From contig NZ_AP023055.1 of NCBI RefSeq assembly GCF_019703835.1, positions 248,001-312,000 of the forward strand: DNA of 64,000 bases. Direction: 5' to 3'. Below, in pieces: positions 1 to 8,977 of the stretch. This stretch comes from Thaumasiovibrio subtropicus. GTDB taxonomy: Bacteria > Pseudomonadota > Gammaproteobacteria > Enterobacterales > Vibrionaceae. Under the pieces are notes generated by a model. It made no database searches and had not been told where the DNA came from. It saw only the letters and a program-made list of their open reading frames with translations. Made by a program: the position numbers and the translations under genes. Position 1 is the first letter of the stretch. Each line of letters begins with the position of its first letter.

Positions 1-1403
1 TGTTAACGGCCGATATCTCTATCACTGAGGTGACTGAGGGGATCAGTAATTTTCGCTTTGCTGGCGGTGCGGCGACGTTGACTGATCACAATCATGTTTT
101 TATCGCCAGTGACGATCCGACCGATATCGGTAAAACCCCGTCACAAGTCTTACCCGCTTGGCGATTTATCGAAGACGCGTTCGCGAGCCAAACGGAAGGT
201 CTGCTCGCCATTGATTATCTTGGCACCATGATGTCGGGGTACTTCCAACGTATTGATCTCAATGATGGTAGTTATTGGACACTGATGGTGTTCATTGATG
301 ATGAGACGGCAATGGCTGGGGTCAAGCAAGCAACGTGGCGCGCAGTGTTAACCATCTTGATTCTCATGTGCTTGGTGTCTGCCGCCATCATTGCCATCTT
401 GAATAAGATTTATCGTCCTTTGTTAAACCTCAAGGGCGCAGTACAAGATTTGGCTTCTGGCAGTGGTGATTTAACCCAGCGCCTTGAGGTGAAAGGAGAT
501 GATGACCTTGGGCAAATCAGTGAAGCCTTTAATCAGTTCGTCTCGAATGTGCAGTACATGATCCAACAGATCTCTCAATCTACTCAAGAGATTTCCACCA
601 GTATTGAGCAACTCAGTCAATCTGCAAAACAGAGTGAGCAAAAGTTAACGCATCACTCGGTCGAAACTGAGCAAATAGTCTCTGCGATGCTGCAAATGAG
701 CGAAGCGTCAGGCTCTGTTGCGCTGAATGTCAGTGAAGCAAATCAAATCACTCAATGTGCGGGTGAAGAAGCGACAAAATCTCAGCAGGTGGTTGATAGC
801 GCGGTGAGCAGTGTGACCTCATTACTGGCTGAGTTTGATGTGATGGCTGCCAACATCGACACCATGAACAAGGACGCGAGTGAGATTAGCGCGGTGTTAT
901 CCGTTATTGGTGATATTGCAGACCAAACGAATTTGTTGGCCTTGAATGCGGCGATCGAAGCAGCGCGTGCAGGCGAGCAAGGTCGTGGATTTGCCGTTGT
1001 CGCCGATGAAGTGCGCGCGCTTGCGGGGCGTACACAACAGAGTACCTCGGAGATTGGTGACATTTTGAATCAGCTCATGTCTGGGAAGGATGCCGTAGTT
1101 GATGCCATGGAAACCACGCGTCAGCGTTGTCAAAGTGCGGCGACCAACACATCTGATGTGAATGTGAGTTTGAATAGAATGAGCCAAGCGGTGGTGGATA
1201 TTGAGCAGTTGAGCACGCAAATATCGACGGCGGCTGAAGAGCAAAATGCCGTGACACAGGAAGTGAATAAGAACATGCATGCGATTCGCGATATTGCTGA
1301 CAATTTGCTTACCGATGGTCAGCACATCGTTGCGGCCACGGATGATCTCGCGCGAGCAAATGAAGCGCTCAATGCGATGGTCTCAAAGTTCAAGACGCTT
1401 TAA
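1..1403 (+). CDS. Methyl-accepting chemotaxis protein, 5' end outside window
   Basis: Transmembrane chemoreceptor that passes periplasmic ligand signals to the CheA/CheW array. The reading frame is open to the window edge (no stop before the GTG at 30), so the N-terminus and first membrane segment are missing. What remains is the distal part of a Cache-like sensor region (aromatic-rich, ending in YWTLMVFID), a membrane segment at about nt 342-401, a HAMP linker (about 405-560) and a long coiled-coil signalling domain. The hairpin tip at about nt 921-1010 contains the invariant [16 protein letters not shown] and [12 protein letters not shown] motifs. There is no C-terminal CheR pentapeptide (ends SKFKTL). 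The ligand cannot be told from sequence. Family assignment is secure. Confidence 0.95.
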   Translation, partial: LTADISITEVTEGISNFRFAGGAATLTDHNHVFIASDDPTDIGKTPSQVLPAWRFIEDAFASQTEGLLAIDYLGTMMSGYFQRIDLNDGSYWTLMVFIDDETAMAGVKQATWRAVLTILILMCLVSAAIIAILNKIYRPLLNLKGAVQDLASGSGDLTQRLEVKGDDDLGQISEAFNQFVSNVQYMIQQISQSTQEISTSIEQLSQSAKQSEQKLTHHSVETEQIVSAMLQMSEASGSVALNVSEANQITQCAGEEATKSQQVVDSAVSSVTSLLAEFDVMAANIDTMNKDASEISAVLSVIGDIADQTNLLALNAAIEAARAGEQGRGFAVVADEVRALAGRTQQSTSEIGDILNQLMSGKDAVVDAMETTRQRCQSAATNTSDVNVSLNRMSQAVVDIEQLSTQISTAAEEQNAVTQEVNKNMHAIRDIADNLLTDGQHIVAATDDLARANEALNAMVSKFKTL

Positions 1404-1516
1404 CCAGCCTTATGACGGTGACACAGGTTGCCGTTTCTTTCTGAGGTGGTGACTTGCCTTCTTTCTCAACAGAGGTCGCCATCTCTTCGCTACATAAAAT
1501 ACATTTAGGTAGATAC

Positions 1517-3220
1517 ATGTCTAATTCCTGTCTTTCGCTGCTTCAAAATAAAGAAGCAAACCAACTCAATAGTGCCTTTGAACGTTATTACAACGAAGCG
1601 TTTGCTGATTACTTTTCGCGAGACCCCAATAAGTGGCCAGTGTTCAATGAGCCTGGCTTTGCGGCGATTCACAATTTTAGGCAGCAGCGTTTATCGCCTC
1701 ATGAGCGTATTGCTGGGTATCCGAATGGTGAAGCGTTGCATGCGCAGTTAGTGGGCGATGCGTCGTTGTCACAAGGCCGCATGCGACCGAGTGGTCAGCC
1801 GGATGAAATGTTGGCGTTTGCCGCAGCCTTGTCAAAAGATTGGGAAAACCCGTCTTCGGTGGAAAATGTGGTGACCATGCCTGCCGACCCCGCGATTTAC
1901 GGCTCTATGATGGGAGCAATGGCGAACCCGAATCTTGCGTATAGTGAATATGCGGGCATGGCTGATCAGTTGGAGAAACATGTGATTCGCCAAATCGCGA
2001 CGCATGTTGGTTATGATCCTGAACAGTCGACGGGCTTGTTTACCCAAGGTGGCACTTTCTGCAACTTATATGGTTACTTGTTGGGTTTGCGTAAGTCGCT
2101 ACCGACGGCCATTCATCATGGTATGCAGTCAGTACCGGATTATCGCATCATTAACTCGCAAGGTGGTCATTACTCCAATATGACCAACTTGTCGCTGCTG
2201 GGTGTTGATATTAAAGAGAAGACGATTCGCATTAAAGTGACGGATAGCCACGACATTGATTTTGATGATCTTGAACGTCAAATGCGTGCCTGTTTCGCGG
2301 TGAAGTGTTTGATTCCCACCATCATGATCACCATGGGAACGACAGATACCTTTGCGGTAGACAAAATCAAACCCGTGTATGACTTGCGTGAACGTTTGTG
2401 CGAAGAATACCAAGTCCCCGTGAAGCCTCACTTGCATGTGGATGCGGCGGTAGGTTGGTCGATGATCTTCTTCCTCGATTATGACTTCAAGCGTAACCCG
2501 TTAGCCATTAATGAAGTCACGCTCGCAGGTATTGAGCGCACCGTCGCTCGTGTTCGTGAGCTGAAGTATGCCGATTCCTTTACGGTGGACTTCCATAAAT
2601 GGGGATATGTGCCTTATACGTCGAGTTTGGTGATGATCAAAAACAAAGACGATATGAAAGCGCTAGAAAATGAGCCAGAGAACTTCTCGTACTTTGAGCA
2701 CGATCTGCAAGGTCAAACGCACTTACAGTCAACGATTGAGTGCTCTCGTGGTGCTGTCGGCGTTTTTGGTGCTTATGCCGCGATGAAATACATGGGCATT
2801 GAAGGCTATCAAATCATCCTTGCTCACTGTTTACAGAACGCAAACTATTTCCGTAGCCAGTTACTTGAGTTGGGGAACGTCAAATTGATGGTGCCAGAAA
2901 ATCAGGGGCCAAGTGTCGGCTTTCGTCTTTACAACCCTGAGTGGGTCAACGATGTTAATGCTGAGTTTGCCAACGAGCAGCAGTGTATGAGTAATGAAGC
3001 CTACATGGCGATGTTAGCGCGCAACAGCAAATGGCACCGTCAAATCTTCAAACAGCGCGGAAAAGTTGGTTTGTACACCAATTGGGTTGAGTTTATTTCT
3101 CGCTCAGCGTACAACCCGTATGGCAAATATTCCTATATTCCGGGTGAAAAAGCGGTCTTTATGAACCCAGCCACAGGACGAACCCAAATAGATACCTTTG
3201 TTAGTCGCCTGATGGGCTAA
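1517..3220 (+). CDS. PLP-dependent group II amino acid decarboxylase
   Basis: Cytoplasmic pyridoxal-phosphate enzyme of about 567 residues in the glutamate/aromatic amino acid decarboxylase superfamily. The cofactor lysine is K361 in DFHKWGY and the pyridine-nitrogen aspartate is D309 in HVDAAVG. The GGTFCNLYG and INSQGGHYSN stretches fit the cofactor pocket. An in-frame TTG at 1454 would add 21 residues, but ATG 1517 has a better upstream AGGT and begins where similarity to the fold should start. It stands alone, with no antiporter beside it as in acid-resistance gad systems. The substrate (glutamate, aspartate or aromatic) cannot be decided. It is convergent with the LRR lipoprotein gene. 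Confidence 0.85.
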   Translation: MSNSCLSLLQNKEANQLNSAFERYYNEAFADYFSRDPNKWPVFNEPGFAAIHNFRQQRLSPHERIAGYPNGEALHAQLVGDASLSQGRMRPSGQPDEMLAFAAALSKDWENPSSVENVVTMPADPAIYGSMMGAMANPNLAYSEYAGMADQLEKHVIRQIATHVGYDPEQSTGLFTQGGTFCNLYGYLLGLRKSLPTAIHHGMQSVPDYRIINSQGGHYSNMTNLSLLGVDIKEKTIRIKVTDSHDIDFDDLERQMRACFAVKCLIPTIMITMGTTDTFAVDKIKPVYDLRERLCEEYQVPVKPHLHVDAAVGWSMIFFLDYDFKRNPLAINEVTLAGIERTVARVRELKYADSFTVDFHKWGYVPYTSSLVMIKNKDDMKALENEPENFSYFEHDLQGQTHLQSTIECSRGAVGVFGAYAAMKYMGIEGYQIILAHCLQNANYFRSQLLELGNVKLMVPENQGPSVGFRLYNPEWVNDVNAEFANEQQCMSNEAYMAMLARNSKWHRQIFKQRGKVGLYTNWVEFISRSAYNPYGKYSYIPGEKAVFMNPATGRTQIDTFVSRLMG

Positions 3221-3225
3221 GTGTA

Positions 3226-3367
3226 TCGCTTCCCAAAGGGCGAGTTTTCTAGGCTCGCCACCTTTGTTACTGCTTGTTGATTTAGTCCACTAGACCTTCA
3301 AAACCGTGCCTCGATGGCAAACCTAGAAAGTCTCGCTGAACAAGCACCTTGAGGTGCTTTGAGTATA
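3226..3367. repeat. Half copy of the 264-bp MITE family
   Basis: This stretch matches the distal half of the complete elements at 54899-55161 and 58981-59245, from the CGCTTCCC...GGGCGAG block to the terminal CTTGAGGTG...TTGAGTATA. The proximal half is absent, so it is a 5'-truncated copy lying directly after the decarboxylase stop codon. Confidence 0.85.
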
Positions 3368-3368
3368 G

Positions 3369-3397
3369 AAGGCTGCCGTGTTGGCAGCCTTTGCTTT
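3369..3397. terminator. Hairpin terminator between convergent genes
   Basis: GGCTGCC-GTGTT-GGCAGCC followed by TTTGCTTT. It lies between the decarboxylase and the LRR lipoprotein and may serve the plus-strand gene. Confidence 0.6.
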
Positions 3398-3416
3398 AGG
3401 TGCGGATAACTGGCGG

Positions 3417-5318
3417 TTAGGCGTCTGGGAATTTGGGTCTTAGCGCGGTATCACAGACCTCAAAGTGATTGTCTAGATGTTCGTCGAAGAAAGCGACGAA
3501 GGGATCTGGGCTGTCATGCTTATCTTTTATTTTCTGCACCGCTTCCGCCGCTAGATTGTGATCATAGGCGAAAAGGCAGAACAGTTTTCCCAGTTCGATA
3601 TCTGTGATTTCCGTGCCGGACATATCAAGCAGGGCGATGTCGCTTTGTGGTGTTGTCACCAACTGAGTCAGTGGGTTTCTCGCTATCATGAGTACCTCAA
3701 CTTTTGTGTCAGGGACTTCAAGAAAGGCGATTTGGTTGTCATTAAGATAGAACCGCGCTTCTTTATTGGGGTCTTTGTTCACAGGTAAGGTGACGTGCTC
3801 AAGTTGATTCTGATTCAAAAACAGGCGTCGAATGTTACTGAGTTTATGGCCTTCAAATCGACTGAGTTGATTGTGTGAGAGATCGATAGAGAAGAGGGAA
3901 CGGTCGGCCGCGACATCGAAGGTAGCGAGCTGATTGTGTTGCAATGAAAGGGTGTCCAAATAAGGGTAGTCGGTCAGCGAGAAGGTCGTGATCCCCGCGT
4001 TGTTTGCGGTTAGGGTGCGAAGGTATTGGCGCGGTGTGATTCGCTCTAGTACCAAGTTTGTATTGCTGATGTCCAAATCCCTTAATCGCATTGCTTCATG
4101 GAACTGTAAGCCGTCGACCTTGGTATCTGCAAGGTGCAGCAGGGTGATATTGGGGTTTTGGCTTAAGTCTAAACGGGCTATTGCCGTATTGCTGACGAAC
4201 AAGTCTTCCAGTTGACCATTGTTGGTGACATCGAGATGACGTAATTGGGTATTGTCACTGATATTGAGAGAGTAAATTTTGTCTAGTTTGTCTATATCAA
4301 GCAGACCAAGCTGATTGCCATGTACGTCCAATGATCGAATCTGCGAATTTTGACTGACGTCGATTTGCGTAAGTTGATTGTTAGCCAAGTTCACATATCG
4401 AAGGTCCGCAAGAGGGGCGAGTTGAATCTCGGTGAGTTGATTACCTACCAGTTCAATACTACTGAGCTTTAGGTTGGCGTTGAGATCGATGGTTTTAAGC
4501 TGGCTGTCGTTTAGCGTTAGCTGTTTAAGTTCAGACAATGGAGAAAGATCAATCTCTCTGATCGCGGTGTTTTCAATGAACAATTGATTCAGCGTTGCGT
4601 TTTCACTGACGTCGAGCGACTGCAACTTATCTCCGCGTGTGATGCTCAAGTGGTTAAGCTCAGGCAGTACATTGAGATCAAGGTGTTCAAGTTGTGAAGA
4701 GTGCAGTATCAGGGCGATCAGGTTAGGGACTGTCCGGGTATCTATGCTGGCGAGTTTTTCTGATTGGCTGCGAAAAACACGAAGATTGGGGAGATAAATG
4801 AGGTCATCGGTTCGGGTGATTTCATAATCATAACCACATTCAACACGCTCCAGTGTACTTAACGCATCGCCTTCGGGTAGCCAGTTGTTTATGCAACGTG
4901 CAAGTTCTGGGTCTACAAACGTCACCTCATCCATGCGTGATACGTAGGGTTCAACAAACAGCGATACCCTATCGCTCGCGGTCTTGCCATGACTATCCGC
5001 TACCGTGACTTCGAACTCTAGTGTCGTGGTTTGCGGCAGGTTATCAGGGGTAGCAATTGAAAGGTAAGGGTTAGAAGGATTGTTAATTGCTACTTCTGGG
5101 CCAAGGGTTTGTTGCCAATGATAAACTAACTTTTTGGTTTCTTTGTCTTTGCCAATCGCATGTAAGCGCACGGTATTGCCGCTCATGCTGCGCAAATCCT
5201 CGCCTGCGTTAACCGTTGGCGGTGTTTTCGATTCAAGCTTGCCATCGCCACTACTGCTACCACATCCGCTGATCATCGCGACACATATGGCAGAGAGGGC
5301 AATTCCTATCTTTTTCAT
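3417..5318 (-). CDS. Leucine-rich-repeat lipoprotein with Ig/PKD-like N-terminal domain
   Basis: Predicted outer-surface or periplasmic lipoprotein of 633 residues. The N-terminus has a signal peptide with lipobox ISGC (Cys20) and a Gly/Ser linker. Residues of about 33-124 look like a PKD/Ig-type beta domain (TPPTVNAGEDLR...YHWQQT...VTVADSHGK). From about residue 190 to 590 there are many 20-22-residue leucine-rich repeats of the bacterial type (L..L.LS.N.L..ID). AAGGAGACGTCT supports the ATG at 5318. Such proteins usually bind other proteins or surfaces; the partner here is unknown. It is monocistronic and flanked by MITE copies on both sides (3226-3367 and 5936-6199). Confidence 0.85.
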   Translation of the reverse strand: MKKIGIALSAICVAMISGCGSSSGDGKLESKTPPTVNAGEDLRSMSGNTVRLHAIGKDKETKKLVYHWQQTLGPEVAINNPSNPYLSIATPDNLPQTTTLEFEVTVADSHGKTASDRVSLFVEPYVSRMDEVTFVDPELARCINNWLPEGDALSTLERVECGYDYEITRTDDLIYLPNLRVFRSQSEKLASIDTRTVPNLIALILHSSQLEHLDLNVLPELNHLSITRGDKLQSLDVSENATLNQLFIENTAIREIDLSPLSELKQLTLNDSQLKTIDLNANLKLSSIELVGNQLTEIQLAPLADLRYVNLANNQLTQIDVSQNSQIRSLDVHGNQLGLLDIDKLDKIYSLNISDNTQLRHLDVTNNGQLEDLFVSNTAIARLDLSQNPNITLLHLADTKVDGLQFHEAMRLRDLDISNTNLVLERITPRQYLRTLTANNAGITTFSLTDYPYLDTLSLQHNQLATFDVAADRSLFSIDLSHNQLSRFEGHKLSNIRRLFLNQNQLEHVTLPVNKDPNKEARFYLNDNQIAFLEVPDTKVEVLMIARNPLTQLVTTPQSDIALLDMSGTEITDIELGKLFCLFAYDHNLAAEAVQKIKDKHDSPDPFVAFFDEHLDNHFEVCDTALRPKFPDA

Positions 5319-5507
5319 AGACGTCTCCTTGTGAGTGAGCGGTCAGAATAAGACGGTATGCAAATCGATTCTGTTATCCTTTGTTCGTAATTTGTACGTG
5401 ATTAATTAATTGAGCGCATCGCCGAGATGACTTGGTCTCTCGGCGATGCCTATGATGAGATAGCACCCCATGCGGTCTAGAGGGGGCTAGACGGGGTAGG
5501 AAATGAT

Positions 5508-5882
5508 CTACTGCTCGGAATGAAAACCAATCATGTTACCGTCAGGGTCGGAAGCGACGACGATGAAACCAAACTCGCCAATCTGCATTTTGGAACAAAC
5601 CACTTTTCCCCCTGCACCCTCAATACGCGACTCCTCCTCTGCGCAATCTTTGCAATTGAAATAGACCATGGTGGAATTTCCTCCAGCGTCTACGCCTTGC
5701 ATCTTGCAGATAGCGCCGGGCGCACCCATTTCTCCGTCCGTCCAAGGAAAAGCCCACATCTCGGGCATGTTGTCTGAAAACGCCGGGAGTTGAGAAAGTT
5801 CTTTTGCTAATACTGTTTGATAAAAGGCTTTCGCTTTCTCTAGATCATTCACATAAATTTCAAACCAGCCAACCATGTTCAT
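5508..5882 (-). CDS. VOC (glyoxalase/bleomycin-resistance) family protein
   Basis: Small 124-residue protein with the vicinal oxygen chelate fold. It begins MVGWFEIYVNDLEKAKAFYQ, the typical first beta-alpha unit, and ends DPDGNMIGFHSEQ, the typical last unit with a metal-ligand position. The family includes glyoxalase I-like enzymes, dioxygenases and thiol transferases, and this sequence alone does not tell which. It is a single gene with no partner and ends next to a MITE that separates it from kefG. Confidence 0.85.
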   Translation of the reverse strand: MNMVGWFEIYVNDLEKAKAFYQTVLAKELSQLPAFSDNMPEMWAFPWTDGEMGAPGAICKMQGVDAGGNSTMVYFNCKDCAEEESRIEGAGGKVVCSKMQIGEFGFIVVASDPDGNMIGFHSEQ

Positions 5883-5935
5883 TGCTTTATCCTCACTTTA
5901 CGTAATGCTCTTAAGTGTAGAGTGCACTGGGTGAA

Positions 5936-6199
5936 TATACTCAAGTAACCTCAAGATGCTTGTTCAGCGAGAATTTCTAGGCTTGTCAGCAAGGCACTGC
6001 TTTGAAGGTCTAGTGGACTAAATCGAAAAGCAGTAACAACGGTGACGAGCCTAGAAAACTCGCCCAAGGGGAAGCGCCTAGCGCCCCGATTTCTGCGTTA
6101 AAGGTATTTGAAAGGGGAACCCATTCCTTCACACCTTTGCCTTGAACTCGACGCGCTAGTTCGCTTCTGAATCCAGTATCTTGAGGTTACTTGAGTATA
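5936..6199. mobile_element. MITE copy A, 264 bp
   Basis: A non-coding element that starts TATACTCAAGTAACCTCAAG and ends with its near-perfect reverse complement (22 of 24 positions of the terminal inverted repeats agree). Its internal sequence is shared with copies at 14631, 54899 and 58981 (GCGCCCCGATTTCTGCGTTA; GGCGAG...CTCGCC stem). It lies in the promoter region of kefG. Confidence 0.9.
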
Positions 6200-6325
6200 T
6201 AAGCTTCTTGATATTGCGACGCTGACGCGATTGTACCGTTGGTTATGTCGCAACATTGCTATTTATGATTGGTTGCGCTTAGATAATGAAATTCAATGGA
6301 GTTTTTGAAAGGGAAGGCGGTTACT

Positions 6326-6943
6326 ATGGCAACGAAAAGGGTACTTGTCCTGTATGCACATCCTTCGCAGCATCGAAGCGAAGTCAATTTTCCATTACGG
6401 CAAGCGGCGCAAGAAGTCGAAGGAGTAACCCTTGTTGATCTCTATTATGAATATCCGAATTTTGATATTTGCATCGATCGCGAGCAAAAGCGCCTGCTTT
6501 CCCACGATGTGGTCATTTTTCAATTCCCTCTTTATTGGTACTCCACGCCTTCGATATTGAAGGAGTGGCAAGATTTGATTTTGGAGTATGGCTTTGCCTA
6601 CGGGCAGGAAGGTACTCAACTTCACGGTAAACCCTTTTTGTGCGCGCTATCAGCGGGAGGGAAAGCAGAAGCATATCGCGCAGATGGCTATAACCACTTT
6701 ACGATTGGCGAACTTTTGCAACCTCTTGAGCAAATGGCGAACCTGACCGGTATGGTTTACTTGCCACCCTTTGCGATTTTTGGATCGCGAACGGCCGTGG
6801 AAGATAAGCGAGTTGCAGGCCATGTTGAACAATATCGGCAGCTGTTACATGCCTTGGTCGATGACAAGGTAGACATCAAGGCGGCGCAAGCTCTGCCAAT
6901 ACTGACCGACAATCTGCGCAACTTCATCAAGGATGGTGCCTAA
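6326..6943 (+). CDS. kefG: KefG/KefF-type NAD(P)H oxidoreductase, ancillary protein of K+ efflux
   Basis: Flavodoxin-fold quinone-reductase-like protein of 205 residues. It starts RVLVLYAHPSQHRS (the FMN phosphate loop) and has FQFPLYWYSTPSILKEWQD, typical of the NQO/KefF/KefG family. In enterobacteria KefG and KefF bind and activate the KefB and KefC antiporters during electrophile stress. ATG 6326 is preferred over ATG 6296 because GGAAGG lies 8 nt before it. The stop codon overlaps the start of the antiporter gene by one base (TAATG), so the two are translationally coupled. Whether it is orthologous to KefG or KefF is an inference from context. Confidence 0.85.
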   Translation: MATKRVLVLYAHPSQHRSEVNFPLRQAAQEVEGVTLVDLYYEYPNFDICIDREQKRLLSHDVVIFQFPLYWYSTPSILKEWQDLILEYGFAYGQEGTQLHGKPFLCALSAGGKAEAYRADGYNHFTIGELLQPLEQMANLTGMVYLPPFAIFGSRTAVEDKRVAGHVEQYRQLLHALVDDKVDIKAAQALPILTDNLRNFIKDGA

Positions 6944-8886
6944 TGACTAGTTACTTCATTCAAGCGTTTATTTACCTTGTTGCGGCCGTTATTGCGGTAC
7001 CGTTAGCGAAGCGATTTGGGTTGGGCTCGGTATTAGGGTACTTGATTGCGGGCACAGTGATTGGCCCGGTGATTGGTCTGGTGGGTGAAGAGACGACAAC
7101 GATTCAGCATTTTGCTGAGTTTGGCGTCGTTATGATGCTGTTCTTAGTCGGTTTAGAGCTTGAACCACGCATGTTGTGGGGCATGAGAAACCGCTTACTC
7201 GGGCTAGGGGGGCTGCAAGTCGGTTTAACGGCCGCGATAGTGATGGGGATAGCGTTGGGTTTTAACCAGCCATGGTCTATTGCGCTCGCGATAGGATTGA
7301 TTTTCTCACTCTCATCTACCGCCATCGTATTGCAGACATTTAATGAGAAAGGACTGACTAAAACGGAAGGTGGTCAGAATGCCTTCTCTGTTTTGCTTTT
7401 CCAAGATATCGCGGTTATCCCGATGCTTGCCTTTATTCCGCTCCTAGCGCTACCTGAGTTGATCGCACAAGCGCAGCAGGCAGTGCACACTGCGGCAGAT
7501 CATCATGAAGAGTTGAGCCTAGTAGCGGGGCTGCCGGGCTGGGCCTATGGTTTGGTGATCACGGCATCAATCGCGGCAGTCGTGGTGGGCGGACACTTCT
7601 TGAGTCGTCCACTGTTCAAATTTGTCGCGGGTTCAGGGTTACGCGAAATCTTTACCGCAACGGCATTGATGCTGGTGGTGGGTATTGCGGCACTCATGAG
7701 TCTGGTGGGCCTCTCTCCGGCACTTGGGACATTTATCGCGGGTGTGATGCTTGCCAATAGTGAGTTTCGGCATGAACTAGAGTCAAATATTGAGCCATTC
7801 AAAGGATTGTTGCTTGGGCTGTTTTTTATCACTGTGGGGGCTGGCATTCGGTTTGATGTGCTGTTTGGTGAGTTCTTTACCATTATTGGTTTGACGTTGG
7901 CAGTCATTGCACTAAAAGCGGCGGTGCTGTTCGTGCTGGCGTTGATCTTCCGCATTAAAGGCAGTAACCGATGGCTATTCACTTTGAGCTTGGCGCAAGC
8001 GGGTGAGTTCGGCTTTGTACTTTTGAGCTTCTCTACACAAAACCATGTCTTGCCAGCAGAGATTGTGCAGACCTTATCTTTGGTGGTTGCGCTATCCATG
8101 TTCCTCACTCCGGGCTTGTTTATCTTGTTTGATAAGGTGATTCTGCCGCGATATGAGCGACAATCGAATCAGCGTGAAGAAGATGTCATCGAGGAAAAAG
8201 GCACAGTCATCATCGCGGGCATCGGGCGTTTTGGTCAAATCGTCAATCGTGTGTTGGTGGCAAATGGGGTAAAAACGGTAGTGTTAGATCATCAAGCAGA
8301 CCAAGTGGATAACTTACGTCGAATTAATACGCAGGCGTACTTTGGTGATGCGACTCGGCCGGATCTCTTGCACACCGCTGGTGTAGAAGAGGCTGCAATG
8401 GTGGTGGTCGCGATTGATAATCAGGAGGCGTCGGTCGAATTGGTGAAATACCTTAAACATAGCTTCCCTAAAGTGAAAGTCTTGGCCCGCGCGTTCGACC
8501 GTGGTCATGGTTACCAGTTACGTCAAGCTGGTGCTGATGTGATTGAATCAGAAACGTATCATTCAGCGCTAGAGTTGGGGGCGGCGGCGATGCGTGAGTT
8601 TGGTCAGCATCCATTCCTTGTCGAGCAGCAAAAAAATGCCTTTAAACGTGCGGAAGATGCACAGTCTGACGAATTGTATGCGGCTTGGAATGATGAATCA
8701 GAGGGCAGTGAGCGCTACGATAACAATTATGTGAAGTTGTTTATGGCGTTGGAAGAGAGGATTAAGCAAGCGATGGCTTTTGATCGCAGTGATGGTCATT
8801 CGATGGCAGAACGCAGTTGGACACCGCCGCCTAAGGGATACGCAGATCAATTCAGTGAAGATGATCCTTCCTCCAAAGAGTCATGA
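6943..8886 (+). CDS. kefB: Glutathione-regulated K+/H+ antiporter KefB/KefC type
   Basis: CPA2 antiporter of 647 residues, inner membrane. About twelve membrane segments cover residues 1-400, with the motif FGVVMMLFLVGLELEPR near residue 60 (compare the GLELEP/GLELDP motif of KefC). An RCK_N nucleotide-binding domain begins near residue 419 (GTVIIAGIGRFGQIV, then FGDATRPDLLHTAGV). In the Kef family, glutathione holds the channel shut and glutathione adducts open it, which acidifies the cytoplasm. The tail after residue 560 is acidic and somewhat longer than in E. coli KefC (620). It forms an operon with the upstream oxidoreductase and is followed by a terminator. Confidence 0.9.
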   Translation: MTSYFIQAFIYLVAAVIAVPLAKRFGLGSVLGYLIAGTVIGPVIGLVGEETTTIQHFAEFGVVMMLFLVGLELEPRMLWGMRNRLLGLGGLQVGLTAAIVMGIALGFNQPWSIALAIGLIFSLSSTAIVLQTFNEKGLTKTEGGQNAFSVLLFQDIAVIPMLAFIPLLALPELIAQAQQAVHTAADHHEELSLVAGLPGWAYGLVITASIAAVVVGGHFLSRPLFKFVAGSGLREIFTATALMLVVGIAALMSLVGLSPALGTFIAGVMLANSEFRHELESNIEPFKGLLLGLFFITVGAGIRFDVLFGEFFTIIGLTLAVIALKAAVLFVLALIFRIKGSNRWLFTLSLAQAGEFGFVLLSFSTQNHVLPAEIVQTLSLVVALSMFLTPGLFILFDKVILPRYERQSNQREEDVIEEKGTVIIAGIGRFGQIVNRVLVANGVKTVVLDHQADQVDNLRRINTQAYFGDATRPDLLHTAGVEEAAMVVVAIDNQEASVELVKYLKHSFPKVKVLARAFDRGHGYQLRQAGADVIESETYHSALELGAAAMREFGQHPFLVEQQKNAFKRAEDAQSDELYAAWNDESEGSERYDNNYVKLFMALEERIKQAMAFDRSDGHSMAERSWTPPPKGYADQFSEDDPSSKES

Positions 8887-8891
8887 AAGAG

Positions 8892-8918
8892 AAACGGGAT
8901 GCGATAGCATCCCGTTTT
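8892..8918. terminator. Rho-independent terminator after kefB
   Basis: AACGGGATGC-GATA-GCATCCCGTT hairpin followed by TTGCC. It lies just after the kefB stop, in the gap to the convergent MATE gene. Confidence 0.75.
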
Positions 8919-8977
8919 GCCTTATGCCTGTTGGTGCTGTTGCTAGTTACATACCGATATGGGCTATAGCATTGTCA

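Noticed and set aside
7545..8108. Open frame of 187 codons antisense to kefB
   Set aside because: It lies wholly in the antisense of a well-conserved membrane gene; composition (Ser/Asn/Pro-rich) is that of a shadow frame and there is no ribosome site.
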